Source of the DNA: JADCRZ01 sp037718865 | GTDB lineage: Bacteria > Bacteroidota > Bacteroidia > Chitinophagales > Chitinophagaceae | Assembly: GCA_037718865.1 (NCBI GenBank) | Contig: JBBJMP010000001.1 | Location: forward strand, 310,001-374,000 | Length of the DNA: 64,000 nt | Direction of reading: 5' to 3' | Part shown: one piece after another, positions 17,168 through 27,854 of the stretch | Numbering within the stretch: the first letter of the stretch is position 1 | How the letters are laid out: each line of letters begins with the position of its first letter | The notes under the pieces: generated by a model | The model's database searches: none | The model's input: the letters and a program-made list of their open reading frames with translations, nothing else | What the model was told of the DNA's origin: nothing | Program-made: the position numbers and the translations under genes

Positions 17168-19777
17168 TTATCGTATTAACATTACCGTACCTCTTATAAG
17201 ATAGGGGTTTCCTTTATAATCCAGTGCTTTCACTACCCAAACATAAACACCCGAATCCTGCGGACGTCCGCTGAGCCTGCCATCCCATCCCGTGTTTGCG
17301 TTGCCCCCAAAAACCAACTGTCCCCAGCGGTTGTAAACGGTCAAGTAGTCCATCCGTTGAATGCCCGCAGCTATAGGTCGCAGAACATCGTTCCTTCCAT
17401 CACCATCCGGCGTAAACGCGTTGGGAACAAAAACTGCCGGCTCGCCCTGAAATACCCTTACCCGCAAAAAAGCGGAATCTACACATCCGGCCTCATTATA
17501 TATAAGAACCTTGTACTTCAAACCTTCGGAAGACTCATTGTAAAGCGCTACCGGACTGGCAATGTTCGCAGCAGTTAACCCGGTATTGGGAGACCACAGA
17601 TACCCCACTCCCCCCGTGGCTTTTAATTGCAAAGCCTGTCCAATTACTACACTTGTGTCGTTTCCTGCAAATGGCAGTATGTTTGGAAGAACGGTAACGG
17701 TCACCGTATCACTGCCAGCTTTAGGACAACCCCTGATATCATACGCACTGAAAATATAAGCGGTTGTTTTTCCCGGTCTGGCTTCAGGATTTAAGATGTT
17801 TCTGTTATTCAACGTGGAAGCGGGTGACCATGTAAATGATTTTCCGTCCATGCCAGCGTGGAGGCGTGCAACGGTATTATGGCAGATGGTCGTATCTGGT
17901 CCGGCATTGGCCAGAGGATAAGAGATCGTTGTTACCATCAACTGGTCCTGAGCCAAGCAACCGCCGATGATGGCAGTCACTTCATAAGTGGTGGTGATAT
18001 TTGTGGTTGCAATTGGATTTTTTACCAGGGGATTGTTTAATGTCAAGGCAGGTGTCCAGGTATATTTGAATCCATCTGAAGCGATTCTAAGTTGAATAGC
18101 ATCTCCCTGGCAAATGGTAGTATCATTCATAGCCTGCAAGGTAACATGGTCGGTAACACGCACCTTTACTGAGTCACGATTCAGGCAGCCGTCGTCGTCA
18201 AGGTTTACAAAATAAGTCGTGGTTAACGAGGGAGAAACAACCGGACTAGCGGTATTTGAATTAGTGATGGCCGAATTGGGAGTCCAGCTGAAATTGCCAT
18301 TGCCGTTAGCCAGCAGTTGAACTTCATCATTCACGCAGATCAGTGTATCCCGAAAGCGAAGCGTTATCGGCGGCTTATCGAAAATGGCAACCTGTTTACT
18401 TACGGTATCGCGGCACCCTACGCTGTTTCCTGCAATCAGGCGGACTGGTTTTACACCCATTCTCGAATACGTAATCACCGGGTTCTGCTGATTTGAAGAA
18501 TTACCCAACGTACTGCTTTCACCAAGTTCCCAATTCCAATAATTTACCTGGCCATAAACAGTCGACGAGATATCAGTAAACCGGGTAGGCTTTGTAAAAC
18601 AGATACCGTTAACAGTATAACCAGGAACAAATCCGGGGTAGACCCTGGCTATCGACGTAGTGGAATCAGAACAGTCGCGTCCACGATTAATCACCAGCTT
18701 AATATTATAAATGCCCGTATCGGGAAAAGCATACGACACAGTAGCACTTGTTGAGGTAAATAAAACGACACGCTGCGCATCGCTTAATTCCCAATACTGA
18801 GAAGCAATCAGCGGACTGGTAGATAGGTTTGAAAGGTTGATTGTTTTGGTGTCACGGCATAACATATACTCGGGCTTGAGTATAGCACCAGCAATAGTAC
18901 ACGGAGCAATATTTAACTGGATATCTTTGCGTTGTGTGGCAATAACTACGTTATTGCGGATCTCCTCAACACACACTGTCACTACATAAATACCTGCGTA
19001 TTTGGGAGCAAGGCCTGTAATCAAGCCGGTATTCGGATCAATCTGCACAGTGCTTCCCAACGGAGAAGAACTTCCATATTCTGATGCATAAGGAACAGAA
19101 TGATAAGGGGGCGGCGCTGCCGGATTTCCAGTGTTTGCCCCGGAGTTAGAACCTCCCTCATAAGCATTACAAAATGAATACTTCAATTTATCTCCATCGT
19201 CGTCAGTTGCGGCAAAGCTGTACGTGAAAGAACTGTTGGCACAGGTAACCACCAGGTCACTGCCAATGAACCTTGCACTTTTGTTCTGAAGACCGTTCCC
19301 AACCAGTCCTGACCCGGGGATTTCCGCTGTGTATGTCGCTCCTACGTTACCATAACCGTTCATGAGATTGTTTATGCCGGCAACACGGTAAACAACCTGG
19401 CAGGCAACAACATAACCATCTGATGATGCGGGCAAAGAAACGGTAAATTCGTAATAAGCCACTTCATAACAGACTATCGGCGGATTGGTTATACATTTGT
19501 CAGGATTAGTAAGCTGGATGGTTTCTCTTCTGGAAATGTTAACCGGTATGTCTTTTACCCTGGAACTGGTTGATTTGCTAAAAACAGACATTATGGAGGG
19601 ATCATTAAACTGCCTGCCGCTATTACATCGCATTAATAACTTTAAGGTGACGGTATACTGATATTCGCCATTTACGACTCCTATAAAACTATAATACATT
19701 TCACCACCCGTGATATGGCTTGCCCTTGCTGAAGTGAAACAACCAAGCAGAATTATGATGAAAGCATATCTAGTCAT
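17168..19777 (-). CDS. Large secreted PKD-like repeat protein with gliding-motility C-terminal domain
   Basis: 869 residues. A signal peptide (~1-19, FIIILLGCFTSARASHITG) is followed by a beta-rich N-terminal region (~20-290), a PKD-like domain (~330-470), and four similar ~80-residue modules with the beat SPxxTTTYxV (~475-780). The C-terminal ~90 residues (VFVPNAFTPDGDGRNDVLRP, VYNRWGQLVF, GVYVWVVKA) are the CHU_C/TIGR04131 module that directs type IX secretion and surface attachment. It is probably a surface adhesin or sheath component. No type IX genes are adjacent; the gliding genes at the window start are 15 kb away. Confidence 0.88.
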   Translation of the reverse strand: MTRYAFIIILLGCFTSARASHITGGEMYYSFIGVVNGEYQYTVTLKLLMRCNSGRQFNDPSIMSVFSKSTSSRVKDIPVNISRRETIQLTNPDKCITNPPIVCYEVAYYEFTVSLPASSDGYVVACQVVYRVAGINNLMNGYGNVGATYTAEIPGSGLVGNGLQNKSARFIGSDLVVTCANSSFTYSFAATDDDGDKLKYSFCNAYEGGSNSGANTGNPAAPPPYHSVPYASEYGSSSPLGSTVQIDPNTGLITGLAPKYAGIYVVTVCVEEIRNNVVIATQRKDIQLNIAPCTIAGAILKPEYMLCRDTKTINLSNLSTSPLIASQYWELSDAQRVVLFTSTSATVSYAFPDTGIYNIKLVINRGRDCSDSTTSIARVYPGFVPGYTVNGICFTKPTRFTDISSTVYGQVNYWNWELGESSTLGNSSNQQNPVITYSRMGVKPVRLIAGNSVGCRDTVSKQVAIFDKPPITLRFRDTLICVNDEVQLLANGNGNFSWTPNSAITNSNTASPVVSPSLTTTYFVNLDDDGCLNRDSVKVRVTDHVTLQAMNDTTICQGDAIQLRIASDGFKYTWTPALTLNNPLVKNPIATTNITTTYEVTAIIGGCLAQDQLMVTTISYPLANAGPDTTICHNTVARLHAGMDGKSFTWSPASTLNNRNILNPEARPGKTTAYIFSAYDIRGCPKAGSDTVTVTVLPNILPFAGNDTSVVIGQALQLKATGGVGYLWSPNTGLTAANIASPVALYNESSEGLKYKVLIYNEAGCVDSAFLRVRVFQGEPAVFVPNAFTPDGDGRNDVLRPIAAGIQRMDYLTVYNRWGQLVFGGNANTGWDGRLSGRPQDSGVYVWVVKALDYKGNPYLIRGTVMLIR

Positions 19778-19998
19778 ACCCTGTATGATACCTGTAATTA
19801 TAAAGTATGTACGATTTACGTTTAAATTACAGATCTACCTTCAAAGTACAATTTTTCCCGAGATAATCACGCTAAAAGTGGGAATGCCTTCAAAACAATT
19901 TACCCTTATTCGGCCTGATAATTATTCCACAAGCTAATACCGGAATTTCCCTCCAAACTAGTCTTTTGCACAAATGTGTTTAACGCCAATGCAATACG

Positions 19999-20793
19999 TT
20001 ATCTCCCATCCCCATCAAGCAGGTTGCCAAATCCGCCAAGAAGGCTTCCTTCCTCCTTGCGCCGGCCAATTCCATAAGAAAGGATCTTACTGGCCAACCG
20101 GCTGATAGGCAGGGATTGCAGCCATATTTTACCCGGTCCGCGAAGCACGGCAAAAAATAGGCCTTCTCCTCCAAATATCCAGTTCCGCACACCACGCACC
20201 ATCTCAATGTCAAAATCTATAGAGCCGGCATAAGCAACCACACAACCTGTATCTACCCTTAACAACTCACCGGCTGCCAGTTCCTTTTCCACTACAAATC
20301 CGCCGGCATGCATGAAAGCCATTCCATCACCCTCAATTTTCTGCATGATGAACCCTTCTCCTCCGAAAATTCCAGTTCCAAGCCGCCGTTGAAAATGTAT
20401 TCCGATACTTACCCCTTTTGCCGCACAAAGAAAGGCATCTTTCTGGGCGATGATCCGACCTCCCAACTGGTGCAAATCCATGGCAATGATCTTACCGGTA
20501 TAAGGTGCCCCGAAACTAACCTTTCGTTTACCTGCTCCGGTATTGGTAAATGCTGTCATGAACAGGCTTTCACCGGTGAGGATCCGCTTACCCGCAGAGA
20601 GCAACTTGCCAAAGATGCCGCTTTGCTGTTGCTGTGATCCGTCGCCAAAAATGCTTTGCATGATGATGTTATCCTGCATCATCATAAAGGCGCCGCTTTC
20701 TGCAATAGCTGTTTCATCGGGATCAAGCTCTATTTCAACGAATTGCAGCTCTTCTCCATAGATCTTATAATCAATATCATGATTACTTCTCAT
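19999..20793 (-). CDS. AIM24/TIGR00266 family protein
   Basis: 264 residues from the ATG at 20793 (RSNHDIDYKIYGEELQFVEI). An upstream ATG at 20835 would add 14 residues atypical of the family. The protein is a jelly-roll of glycine-rich beta strands (GIFGGEGFIMQKIEGDG, NWIFGGEGLFFAVLRGPG), the signature of the AIM24 family, named for a mitochondrial protein. Function in bacteria is unknown. It lies downstream of the RND operon and a perfect hairpin, so it is probably a separate unit. Confidence 0.82.
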   Translation of the reverse strand: MRSNHDIDYKIYGEELQFVEIELDPDETAIAESGAFMMMQDNIIMQSIFGDGSQQQQSGIFGKLLSAGKRILTGESLFMTAFTNTGAGKRKVSFGAPYTGKIIAMDLHQLGGRIIAQKDAFLCAAKGVSIGIHFQRRLGTGIFGGEGFIMQKIEGDGMAFMHAGGFVVEKELAAGELLRVDTGCVVAYAGSIDFDIEMVRGVRNWIFGGEGLFFAVLRGPGKIWLQSLPISRLASKILSYGIGRRKEEGSLLGGFGNLLDGDGR

Positions 20794-20843
20794 GTATAAA
20801 ATGTTTTGATGAAGATAGGAAACAATGGGATTCAAATCAACGG

Positions 20844-20870
20844 ATCTGCGGCAACGATTTAGCCGCAGAT
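20844..20870. other. Perfect 9-bp hairpin between rnd and AIM24 genes
   Basis: ATCTGCGGC - AACGATTTA - GCCGCAGAT, perfect stem with a 9-nt loop. It has no T-run on either side. It starts 10 nt after the rnd stop on the minus strand, so a transcript end or mRNA-stabilising hairpin is possible. Confidence 0.5.
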
Positions 20871-20880
20871 TTGCAGATTG

Positions 20881-23800
20881 TTAAAACCAGCTTCCCACAA
20901 ATGCCTTGTTAACCTTCTGGCCCTGTAACTTTCTTACCCTTCTCGGTATGTCAGAACGATGAACAATGGCAGTAAAGATCATAAAGAGCATAAACACGAT
21001 GGTCAATGGAGGAATGCCCATCATGGATATCCATTTACCACCAAACTGTCTGCGCATAGGCCTTCTCAATCTCTCCGCAATCAGGTACATACTTGGTACC
21101 ATAAACAGGGTCATAAAAAAAGCAAAGGATAAACCATATATAATTGTCCACGACAAGGGTTTCCAGAAAGAAGCGCTATCACCGCCAAAGAAAATATTCG
21201 GATCGAGGTCAGAGAACATGGTAACGAAATTAATATTGAAACCAATGGCCAATGGAATCAAAGCCAGTATGGCCGCTAGGGCCGTAAGCATTACCGGAAT
21301 GATCCTAGTTTTACCGGCCTGTATAACTGCTTCTCTAGTCTTTAAGCCACGGGCACGCAACTCATCGGCAAATTCAATTACCAGGATGCCGTTCTTGATC
21401 ACAATACCGGCAAGGCCCACAATCCCTACACCGGTCATCACCACAGATACTTCCATGCCGGTAATTCCAAATCCAAGCATCACGCCGATGATACTAAAAA
21501 TGATTTCGGTCAGGATGATAACGGATTTACTTACCGAGTTAAACTGCAGCACGAGGATGAACAGGATCAGTGCCAAAGCAATGATGAGAGCCTGAAATAG
21601 GAAGGCCCCGGTTTCTGCCTGTTGCTCCCCTTCACCCGTTTGCGAGATGGTCACATCATCGGAAAGCTGGGGAAAATTATCAATGGCATTTTTAATTTCA
21701 GTGTTTACGCCAGTAGGCGTAAAGCCGGACAGCACGTTGGACCTCAGTGTGATAACCCTTTTAAAATCCTTATGTTTAATGCTTCCGTAGGTACTTGTAT
21801 AATCCACCTTCGTAAGTGAGCTGATCGGAATTTGTTTAACCTGCCCCCCGGAGGCGAAGTCGCGGAAAACGATTCTGGTATTCAACAGGTCTGCAAGGCT
21901 CTGGCGCTGGGTTTCCATGTTTCTCAACTGGATCTTGTATTCATCTTCGCCATCCTTTATCTTGGACACTTCCCTGCCAAATAAGGCGGTACGTATCTGC
22001 ATTCCGATCTGGGCAGTTGAAACGCCTTCGATCATGGCCCTTTCCCTGTCGATGGTAAGGGAGATCTCCGGGTTGGTCAGGTCAACGTCCATTTTCAACT
22101 CCTCCACTCCTGAAACCTGTACCGAGTCGAGATAATTTTTAAGTCCCACCGCGGTTTTGGTAAGAGCATCGAAATTCTCACTCGACACCTCTATGTTGAT
22201 CGGAGGATCTGTGGGTGGGCCGCCCTGCTCCTGGGTTACTGAAACCTCAGCACCCGGAATACCTTTCATCGCGTTCCTGATGGAATCCAGGTAGGGTTTG
22301 GTTGATTTGCCATGCCTTTTTTCAAACTCTACAAAAGATACCTGTACCCTTCCCATTTCGGCCCTTGTACTCCGATCTCCGCTGGCAGGATCGGCGGCTC
22401 CTACGGCTACGTTGGAAATAACACTCTCTACCAATTCATTGGTTTTACCGTTTTCCATTCGCAACACCTGGTAAACCTTTTTCTCCAGTTGATTGGTTAC
22501 CGAATCGGTATAATCAACATTGGTACCTACCGGCAATTTTAAATATACATACACATAATTGGGATCGGACTGGGGGAAGAATACAATATCCACTGCCCCG
22601 GACGAAACCCGGGCAACAAAAAAAACGGCCGATATGAAAAATAATGCGATCGTTGCAATCAGCAACCAGACCGGCCTCCATCCTTTCAATACCCAGCGCA
22701 ACAACGTTTCATAATGGCTCATAATCCACGGGAGCGCCCTGGCCTGGAATCCATGAATTATGCCTTTGAGCGCATAGGAATGAAATATCATAAGTACGCT
22801 GAAGAACAATAAGAAGTTTCCAAAAAACCGGAGAATCATCGGCTCGAAAATCCATAGAAATACCTCGTCTCTTGTATAACCGATCAGATCAAAGAATAAC
22901 CCAAAACCGATGATCACCCAGAAAATGGGCTTGCGGAAAATCGCCGATTTCCTGTGTGTGCCGTGTTCTTCATGATTCATAAAATCCACCGCAAAAACCG
23001 GGTTCATGATGAAGGCCACGATCAGCGAAGCCGTAAGGGTAAAGATCAGCATAGTGGGCAGGTAGATCATAAATTTGCCGATAAGTCCCGGCCAGAACAT
23101 GAGCGGGAAAAACGGAGCCAGTGTAGTAAGGGTACCTGCCAGTACAGGAACAAAAACTTCACCGGCAGCGATTTTGGCCGCTAAAGTGGAGGACAACGTT
23201 CCCTGGCCCTGAGCAAAAATGCGGTGTGTATTTTCTATAACGACAATGGCATCATCCACAATGATGCCTAAACCGAACAGCAGGGCAAACAACACCATAA
23301 AATTAAGGGTAACGTTGGCGCCGATGATCACATCCGCCAACGGCATAAACATGAAGGCAACGAACATACTGAGCGGAACAGACAAAGCCACAAAGAAGGC
23401 GTTGGTAACTCCCATAAAAAACATCAGGATCAGCAACACAAGGATAAAGCCGATCACTATCGAGTTTACCAGGTCATTAAAGGAGGTGCGGGTGCGGATG
23501 CTCTGATCACCGGTGATGACCACTTCAAGGTCTTTTGGAAATTGAGAGGCCTTCAACTCATCCACAATTCCTTTCACATCATTGGAAGTTTCGATAAGGT
23601 TCTCGCCGGTACGTTTTATTACATTAAGTGTAATTACGTTTTTTCCGTTCAGGCGGGCATAACTCTCGCTTTCTTTCACGGTGTCTTTAACTTCAGCGAT
23701 ATCTTTCAGGTAGATGGATTCTCCGGCTGTGTTTCTGACGATGATCTTTTCAATATCAAATGCGTTCTTAAACTGCCCCCTCACCTGCAGCGTCCGCTTC

Positions 23801-24513
23801 ATGTTGCCTACTTCGAGCAATCCTCCGGTTATATCGTTGTTCTCGCGGGCTACTGCCCCGGCAATATCATCGAAGGTGACATTGGAACTCTGCATTTTGT
23901 AGTTGTCGATATTGATCTGAAATTCACGTTCCGGGGCACCTACAATATCCACCCTGTTTACCTGCGGCATCTCTTCCAGCTTGTCCTGCAAGTCATCGGC
24001 ATATTCTTTCAAGCGTACCATGTCGTAATTACCGCTTACGTTTACAAACATGATGGGAAAGTCTGAAAAACTCACTTCGAGCACATTGGGTTCCTCAGTA
24101 AGGTCTGTGGGAAGGTCTGTCTTTGCCTTATCCACCGCATCCTTTACTTTTTGCAGGGCAATGTCTGTTTTAATGTCGGTATCAAACTCGACGATAATGG
24201 CAGAAAAATCCTGGAGGGAAGTGCTGGTTACTTTGTTGATCTTGGCGCCCGTGATCCCCTTGATCTGTTTTTCTATCGGCCTGCTGACGAGGTTTTCAAT
24301 ATCCTGCGGGGAGTTACCCACATACAGCGTTTGTACATAGATGGTAGGTATCACAATGTCGGGAAACGACTCCTTGGGCAATGTTACAAACTGGTATACG
24401 CCGGCCAGCGATAAAAAAATGATCAGCAGGTAAATGGACGTCTTGTTGGTGATGGACCAGCTGGTGGGCTTGAATTCCTTAAATCTTTCTTTGATATTAT
24501 CTATAACGCTCAT
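20881..24513 (-). CDS. RND efflux pump inner membrane permease
   Basis: 1,210 residues, longer than AcrB (~1,050), as in many Bacteroidota HAE1/hydrophobe RND proteins. Twelve-TM layout with two large periplasmic loops. The proton-relay aspartates are in GLGIIVDDAIVVIENT, and the N-terminus has SLAGVYQFVTLPKESFPDI. The extra length lies in a helical insert around 500-600 and after the last helix. It takes substrates from the periplasm and outer leaflet and works with the adaptor and TolC-like genes immediately upstream. Substrate cannot be told. Confidence 0.95.
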   Translation of the reverse strand: MSVIDNIKERFKEFKPTSWSITNKTSIYLLIIFLSLAGVYQFVTLPKESFPDIVIPTIYVQTLYVGNSPQDIENLVSRPIEKQIKGITGAKINKVTSTSLQDFSAIIVEFDTDIKTDIALQKVKDAVDKAKTDLPTDLTEEPNVLEVSFSDFPIMFVNVSGNYDMVRLKEYADDLQDKLEEMPQVNRVDIVGAPEREFQINIDNYKMQSSNVTFDDIAGAVARENNDITGGLLEVGNMKRTLQVRGQFKNAFDIEKIIVRNTAGESIYLKDIAEVKDTVKESESYARLNGKNVITLNVIKRTGENLIETSNDVKGIVDELKASQFPKDLEVVITGDQSIRTRTSFNDLVNSIVIGFILVLLILMFFMGVTNAFFVALSVPLSMFVAFMFMPLADVIIGANVTLNFMVLFALLFGLGIIVDDAIVVIENTHRIFAQGQGTLSSTLAAKIAAGEVFVPVLAGTLTTLAPFFPLMFWPGLIGKFMIYLPTMLIFTLTASLIVAFIMNPVFAVDFMNHEEHGTHRKSAIFRKPIFWVIIGFGLFFDLIGYTRDEVFLWIFEPMILRFFGNFLLFFSVLMIFHSYALKGIIHGFQARALPWIMSHYETLLRWVLKGWRPVWLLIATIALFFISAVFFVARVSSGAVDIVFFPQSDPNYVYVYLKLPVGTNVDYTDSVTNQLEKKVYQVLRMENGKTNELVESVISNVAVGAADPASGDRSTRAEMGRVQVSFVEFEKRHGKSTKPYLDSIRNAMKGIPGAEVSVTQEQGGPPTDPPINIEVSSENFDALTKTAVGLKNYLDSVQVSGVEELKMDVDLTNPEISLTIDRERAMIEGVSTAQIGMQIRTALFGREVSKIKDGEDEYKIQLRNMETQRQSLADLLNTRIVFRDFASGGQVKQIPISSLTKVDYTSTYGSIKHKDFKRVITLRSNVLSGFTPTGVNTEIKNAIDNFPQLSDDVTISQTGEGEQQAETGAFLFQALIIALALILFILVLQFNSVSKSVIILTEIIFSIIGVMLGFGITGMEVSVVMTGVGIVGLAGIVIKNGILVIEFADELRARGLKTREAVIQAGKTRIIPVMLTALAAILALIPLAIGFNINFVTMFSDLDPNIFFGGDSASFWKPLSWTIIYGLSFAFFMTLFMVPSMYLIAERLRRPMRRQFGGKWISMMGIPPLTIVFMLFMIFTAIVHRSDIPRRVRKLQGQKVNKAFVGSWF

Positions 24514-24582
24514 AAGTTCAATTTTGTAAGTTTTTTTCTACGATATTGGCTTATTATGAAGAGCTAGTTTTTAACCGCAAGG

Positions 24583-25752
24583 TCAGACCGTCGTAGTGAT
24601 TGACTGTCCTTCATACAGGCCCTGGAAACCTTCTGTAATTAATACTTCTCCTTCTTCCAATCCCGATTTAATTTCTATACGGTCGCCGTATAGTTCGCCG
24701 ATTACAACCGGTTTTTTCCGGGTGATCATCTTTTTTCCTTCTGTTACCGCTACCAGCACATACTTTCCTTTTTCGTCCGTCTGCAAGGTGTTGATGGGAA
24801 TAGACAATGCGTTGGGAGAGGTATAATCCTGGATCTTAAACAACGCCACCTGGTTAGGCTTAAGTCCTGCGCTGTTTGGTATCCTGCTTTCGACGGTGAA
24901 ACCCCTTGAAGTGAGCCCTATTGACTGGCCGATAAAATTGATCGATGAATTAAATGTCCTGTTCGCATCCGGAATGGAGATCACTACCGGAGTTCCTTTT
25001 TTTACCCGGCTCAGGTAATTTTCCGGGATGTTTGTAACCGCTTTCAGGCTGCCCGTATTTACGATGCTGATCTGTGGCTGGCCCTGGGGCGAAGCTCCCT
25101 GGAAAAATTCACCCACCCGCACATTCACTTCATCTGCTACCCCGCTTACCTGGGCGTATACATTGGAATAAGCCAGCTGTTCCTGAAGAGTAGCAATGTT
25201 TCTCTGTGCCTGGTCTACGCTATTCTTTGCGGTGATCAGTTGTACTTCGGTCCCGATGTTCTGATCCCACAGATTCTTTTGCCGCTGATACAGGTTTTGA
25301 GCATAAGCAAGCTGGGTCTTTGCCGTCTCCATGTTCTGACGGGTAATGGCATCATCAAGCCGGAGCAGCAACTGGCCCTTCTTAACATAACTGCCCTTTT
25401 TGACGTGTATCGACCTAACCTGTCCACCCTGTCCGCGGGGAGCGACATAAGAAATGTTTTCAGCGTCTACCCTTCCCTGCAGATCAATGTAGTGCACAAA
25501 ACTCTGCCTGGCCAAAGGTGTTACCGCTACCAGCTTTGCCTTTTCTTCTTTCACCGTAGAAGGGTCCAACCTGGCAATCTCCTGTTCGAGCTTTGTTATT
25601 TCCTGGTTGAGTTTGCCAACTTCATCTTTGCGGCTCTTCAGTTCGGATTGCTTTTTGGCCACAATATCGTTCTTCTCTGATGCCGAGGAACCGCAGGATA
25701 GAGCTGCCAGCATAACTACTGCGACGAGGATCAATTGAATGGTATTTTTCAT
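24583..25752 (-). CDS. RND efflux periplasmic adaptor subunit (membrane fusion lipoprotein)
   Basis: 389 residues. The lipobox Cys20 (MLAALSCGSS) anchors it to the inner membrane. A coiled coil (~30-65) is followed by the lipoyl/hairpin core (VRSIHVKKGSYVKKGQLLLR; YAQVSGVADEVNVRVGEFFQ) and a beta-barrel with LKAVTNIPENYLSRVKKGTP. It bridges permease and TolC-like channel. It lies 69 bp before the permease in the same operon. Confidence 0.93.
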   Translation of the reverse strand: MKNTIQLILVAVVMLAALSCGSSASEKNDIVAKKQSELKSRKDEVGKLNQEITKLEQEIARLDPSTVKEEKAKLVAVTPLARQSFVHYIDLQGRVDAENISYVAPRGQGGQVRSIHVKKGSYVKKGQLLLRLDDAITRQNMETAKTQLAYAQNLYQRQKNLWDQNIGTEVQLITAKNSVDQAQRNIATLQEQLAYSNVYAQVSGVADEVNVRVGEFFQGASPQGQPQISIVNTGSLKAVTNIPENYLSRVKKGTPVVISIPDANRTFNSSINFIGQSIGLTSRGFTVESRIPNSAGLKPNQVALFKIQDYTSPNALSIPINTLQTDEKGKYVLVAVTEGKKMITRKKPVVIGELYGDRIEIKSGLEEGEVLITEGFQGLYEGQSITTTV

Positions 25753-25803
25753 CTGTTTGTTATTTGAATGTTAGAATTGTTGATGCTGTTACCCCTACCC
25801 GCC

Positions 25804-27213
25804 TTACAACCTTCCCAAGGCCTTTGTATAATCAAGTTTGGCGATCACCGCATCGTATAAAGACTGAAAATAATTTGATTGTGACTCTTCCAGGCTGATT
25901 TCCGCCTGTATGATTTCAAAACTTGAGCCTACGCCCTGCTCAAATTTGATTTTTGTTTTGTTGTATACACTTTCCGCAAGTTCCAGGTTTCGTTCCTGAA
26001 CATCCAGTGAAGCCAGTGCATTGGTTACCTGGATCCGGGCCGCCTTCCGTTCGAAATCAACTGCCCGCTGCAGATTTTCAATAGTGTTAGTTGTCTTTTC
26101 CACGTTTAGTCTGGCCTGTTGAATGCGGCTTTGTTTCTGAAAACCGTCGAATATGGGAATACTTATGTTCAGGCCTACTACGGAAGCGGGAAACCACTGC
26201 TCGTTCGTATTGAAAAAATTGAATTTCTGACGTTGGGCATTTCTACTGTAATTCCAGAAAGCCGACATTGTTGGGACATACGCGAGCTTATTCCGCTTTA
26301 CATCAAGTTGCTGCAGGCGTTGAACCGTACTGAGCAGGTTATACTCTTCCCTGTCTTCATACCTGAAGCCACCGTCTTCCAGGAGGTCAGACTTAACCTG
26401 GTCGGTCGAAAGCGTATCAGTCAGCACCAGAGAGTCTTTTACCGGTACGGCCATAGCAAATTTCAACGCTTCAGTTCCCAGTTGTACCAGGTTGGAAAGT
26501 TGGGACTGGGTGGTTTTCAGGTTATTCAGATTTACCTGGGTTCTATCAATGTCAAGCCTTTCAGCAAATCCGTTTTTATACATTTCGTTTTGATCGTGCA
26601 GTAATTTTTCCAGTCTTAAGAGGCTTTCATTTACAAACACCAGTCTTTTGGCGACGATAAGCACACTGTAATAAGAACGGTATACATTGCCCCTGATGCT
26701 GTCTTCCATAATTTTAATATTATAATCAGCATACTGGAGAGAAGCGGAGCGGGCTTTCAGTCCGACGAACACATCTGACTGAAAAATGAGCTGTTCAAAG
26801 GCAAAGCCAGCCGATGCCGTCCAGGGAACGCCGAACTGGGCAGGGATGACAGCATAGGAATTGGGTGCTACGATCGGAATTCCATTGCCGCCGTTTACGT
26901 TGTTTTTTGTCAGCACATCATATACGCTGGGAGAAATGAAATCAGGTAATGAGGTCACCGGGATGCTGAAGTAATGCGATAACGAGAGGTTACCATTCAA
27001 TTGCGGATAGGCACGTCCGGTGATCTCACGGTTTTGAGCCAGTTGGATCTTCCTGTCGAGCTGAAGATTTTTTATGGCCGTGACGTTTTTCAATGCTGTG
27101 TCCACGGCCTGTCTGGCAGATAGCCCTAATATCCGCTGCGCACGCAACTGACCTGCCGTCAATAAAGTAACGAGGATGACAATTGCTGCTTTATTTAACC
27201 GAATCATGTTCAT
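25804..27213 (-). CDS. TolC family outer membrane efflux protein
   Basis: 469 residues. A signal peptide (~1-25, ending GQLRAQ) is followed by two long helical repeats typical of the outer membrane efflux protein family (LDIDRTQVNLNNLKTTQSQL; VGSSFEIIQAEISLEESQSN). It forms the trimeric outer membrane channel of the pump. The ATG at 27213 overlaps the tetR stop (ATGA), so translation is probably coupled. Confidence 0.93.
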   Translation of the reverse strand: MNMIRLNKAAIVILVTLLTAGQLRAQRILGLSARQAVDTALKNVTAIKNLQLDRKIQLAQNREITGRAYPQLNGNLSLSHYFSIPVTSLPDFISPSVYDVLTKNNVNGGNGIPIVAPNSYAVIPAQFGVPWTASAGFAFEQLIFQSDVFVGLKARSASLQYADYNIKIMEDSIRGNVYRSYYSVLIVAKRLVFVNESLLRLEKLLHDQNEMYKNGFAERLDIDRTQVNLNNLKTTQSQLSNLVQLGTEALKFAMAVPVKDSLVLTDTLSTDQVKSDLLEDGGFRYEDREEYNLLSTVQRLQQLDVKRNKLAYVPTMSAFWNYSRNAQRQKFNFFNTNEQWFPASVVGLNISIPIFDGFQKQSRIQQARLNVEKTTNTIENLQRAVDFERKAARIQVTNALASLDVQERNLELAESVYNKTKIKFEQGVGSSFEIIQAEISLEESQSNYFQSLYDAVIAKLDYTKALGRL

Positions 27214-27836
27214 GATAGTAGTGTTTTTTTCTTGCCTTCTTCTTTATACTTTTGAATCAGTTTATATCCTTTTAATGAAGCAATTCCAAAAAGAAAATGC
27301 TCCATGATATGCCGGTGCACTTCCGCAAGACTAAACTTGCTTCTTGAGAATACATTAGGGCTGAACGGGAGCATCATACTTTCCAGGCGGAGCAGTGTAA
27401 TTATATTTATACTTATGTCAGGCCTGTATAATTCTTCCTTAATGCCCCTTTCCAGGTTCTCTTTGGTGATCCGGTGCAAATATTTGTACTTATGCTCCAG
27501 GAACCTTTCATAGGCTTTCGGATGATATCTTTTCAGATCATATAACATGGATGAGTTCATGTTCTCAAACATATCCTGCATCATTTCCATGGCCATAAAT
27601 ATCTGGTGAATGGCATTCTTTGCTTCTGACCGCTGCGCCTCACAGCAATCGCGGTTGTGGTCCAGCATTTTCATAGTTACCGCGTCTGCCAATTCGTTTT
27701 TATCAGCAAAAAAATGGTAGATGGTCTTTTTCGACATTCCCAGCTGAAGGGCTATTTCATCCATTGTAATGGAACGGATACCAAAGTGCATAAATAGATC
27801 AGTAGCCTTCTGTAATATTCTCTCTTGAACTTCCAT
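27210..27836 (-). CDS. TetR family regulator of the efflux operon
   Basis: 208 residues from the ATG at 27836 (MEVQERILQKATDLFMHFGI). A longer frame from TTG at 27875 would begin inside the operator and is unlikely. The N-terminal HTH (SITMDEIALQLGMSKKTIYH) is followed by an all-helical ligand/dimer domain. It is the first gene of the tetR-tolC-mfp-rnd operon and overlaps tolC by 4 bases. A perfect 9+9 palindrome 19-46 bp upstream is its likely operator, so it should repress its own operon until a substrate binds. Confidence 0.92.
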   Translation of the reverse strand: MEVQERILQKATDLFMHFGIRSITMDEIALQLGMSKKTIYHFFADKNELADAVTMKMLDHNRDCCEAQRSEAKNAIHQIFMAMEMMQDMFENMNSSMLYDLKRYHPKAYERFLEHKYKYLHRITKENLERGIKEELYRPDISINIITLLRLESMMLPFSPNVFSRSKFSLAEVHRHIMEHFLFGIASLKGYKLIQKYKEEGKKKTLLS

Positions 27837-27854
27837 AAATGGAGGCAAAACTAT

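Noticed and set aside
23542..24066. 174-codon plus-strand frame inside the RND permease gene
   Set aside because: Lies entirely within a clear coding gene on the other strand; a mirror frame.
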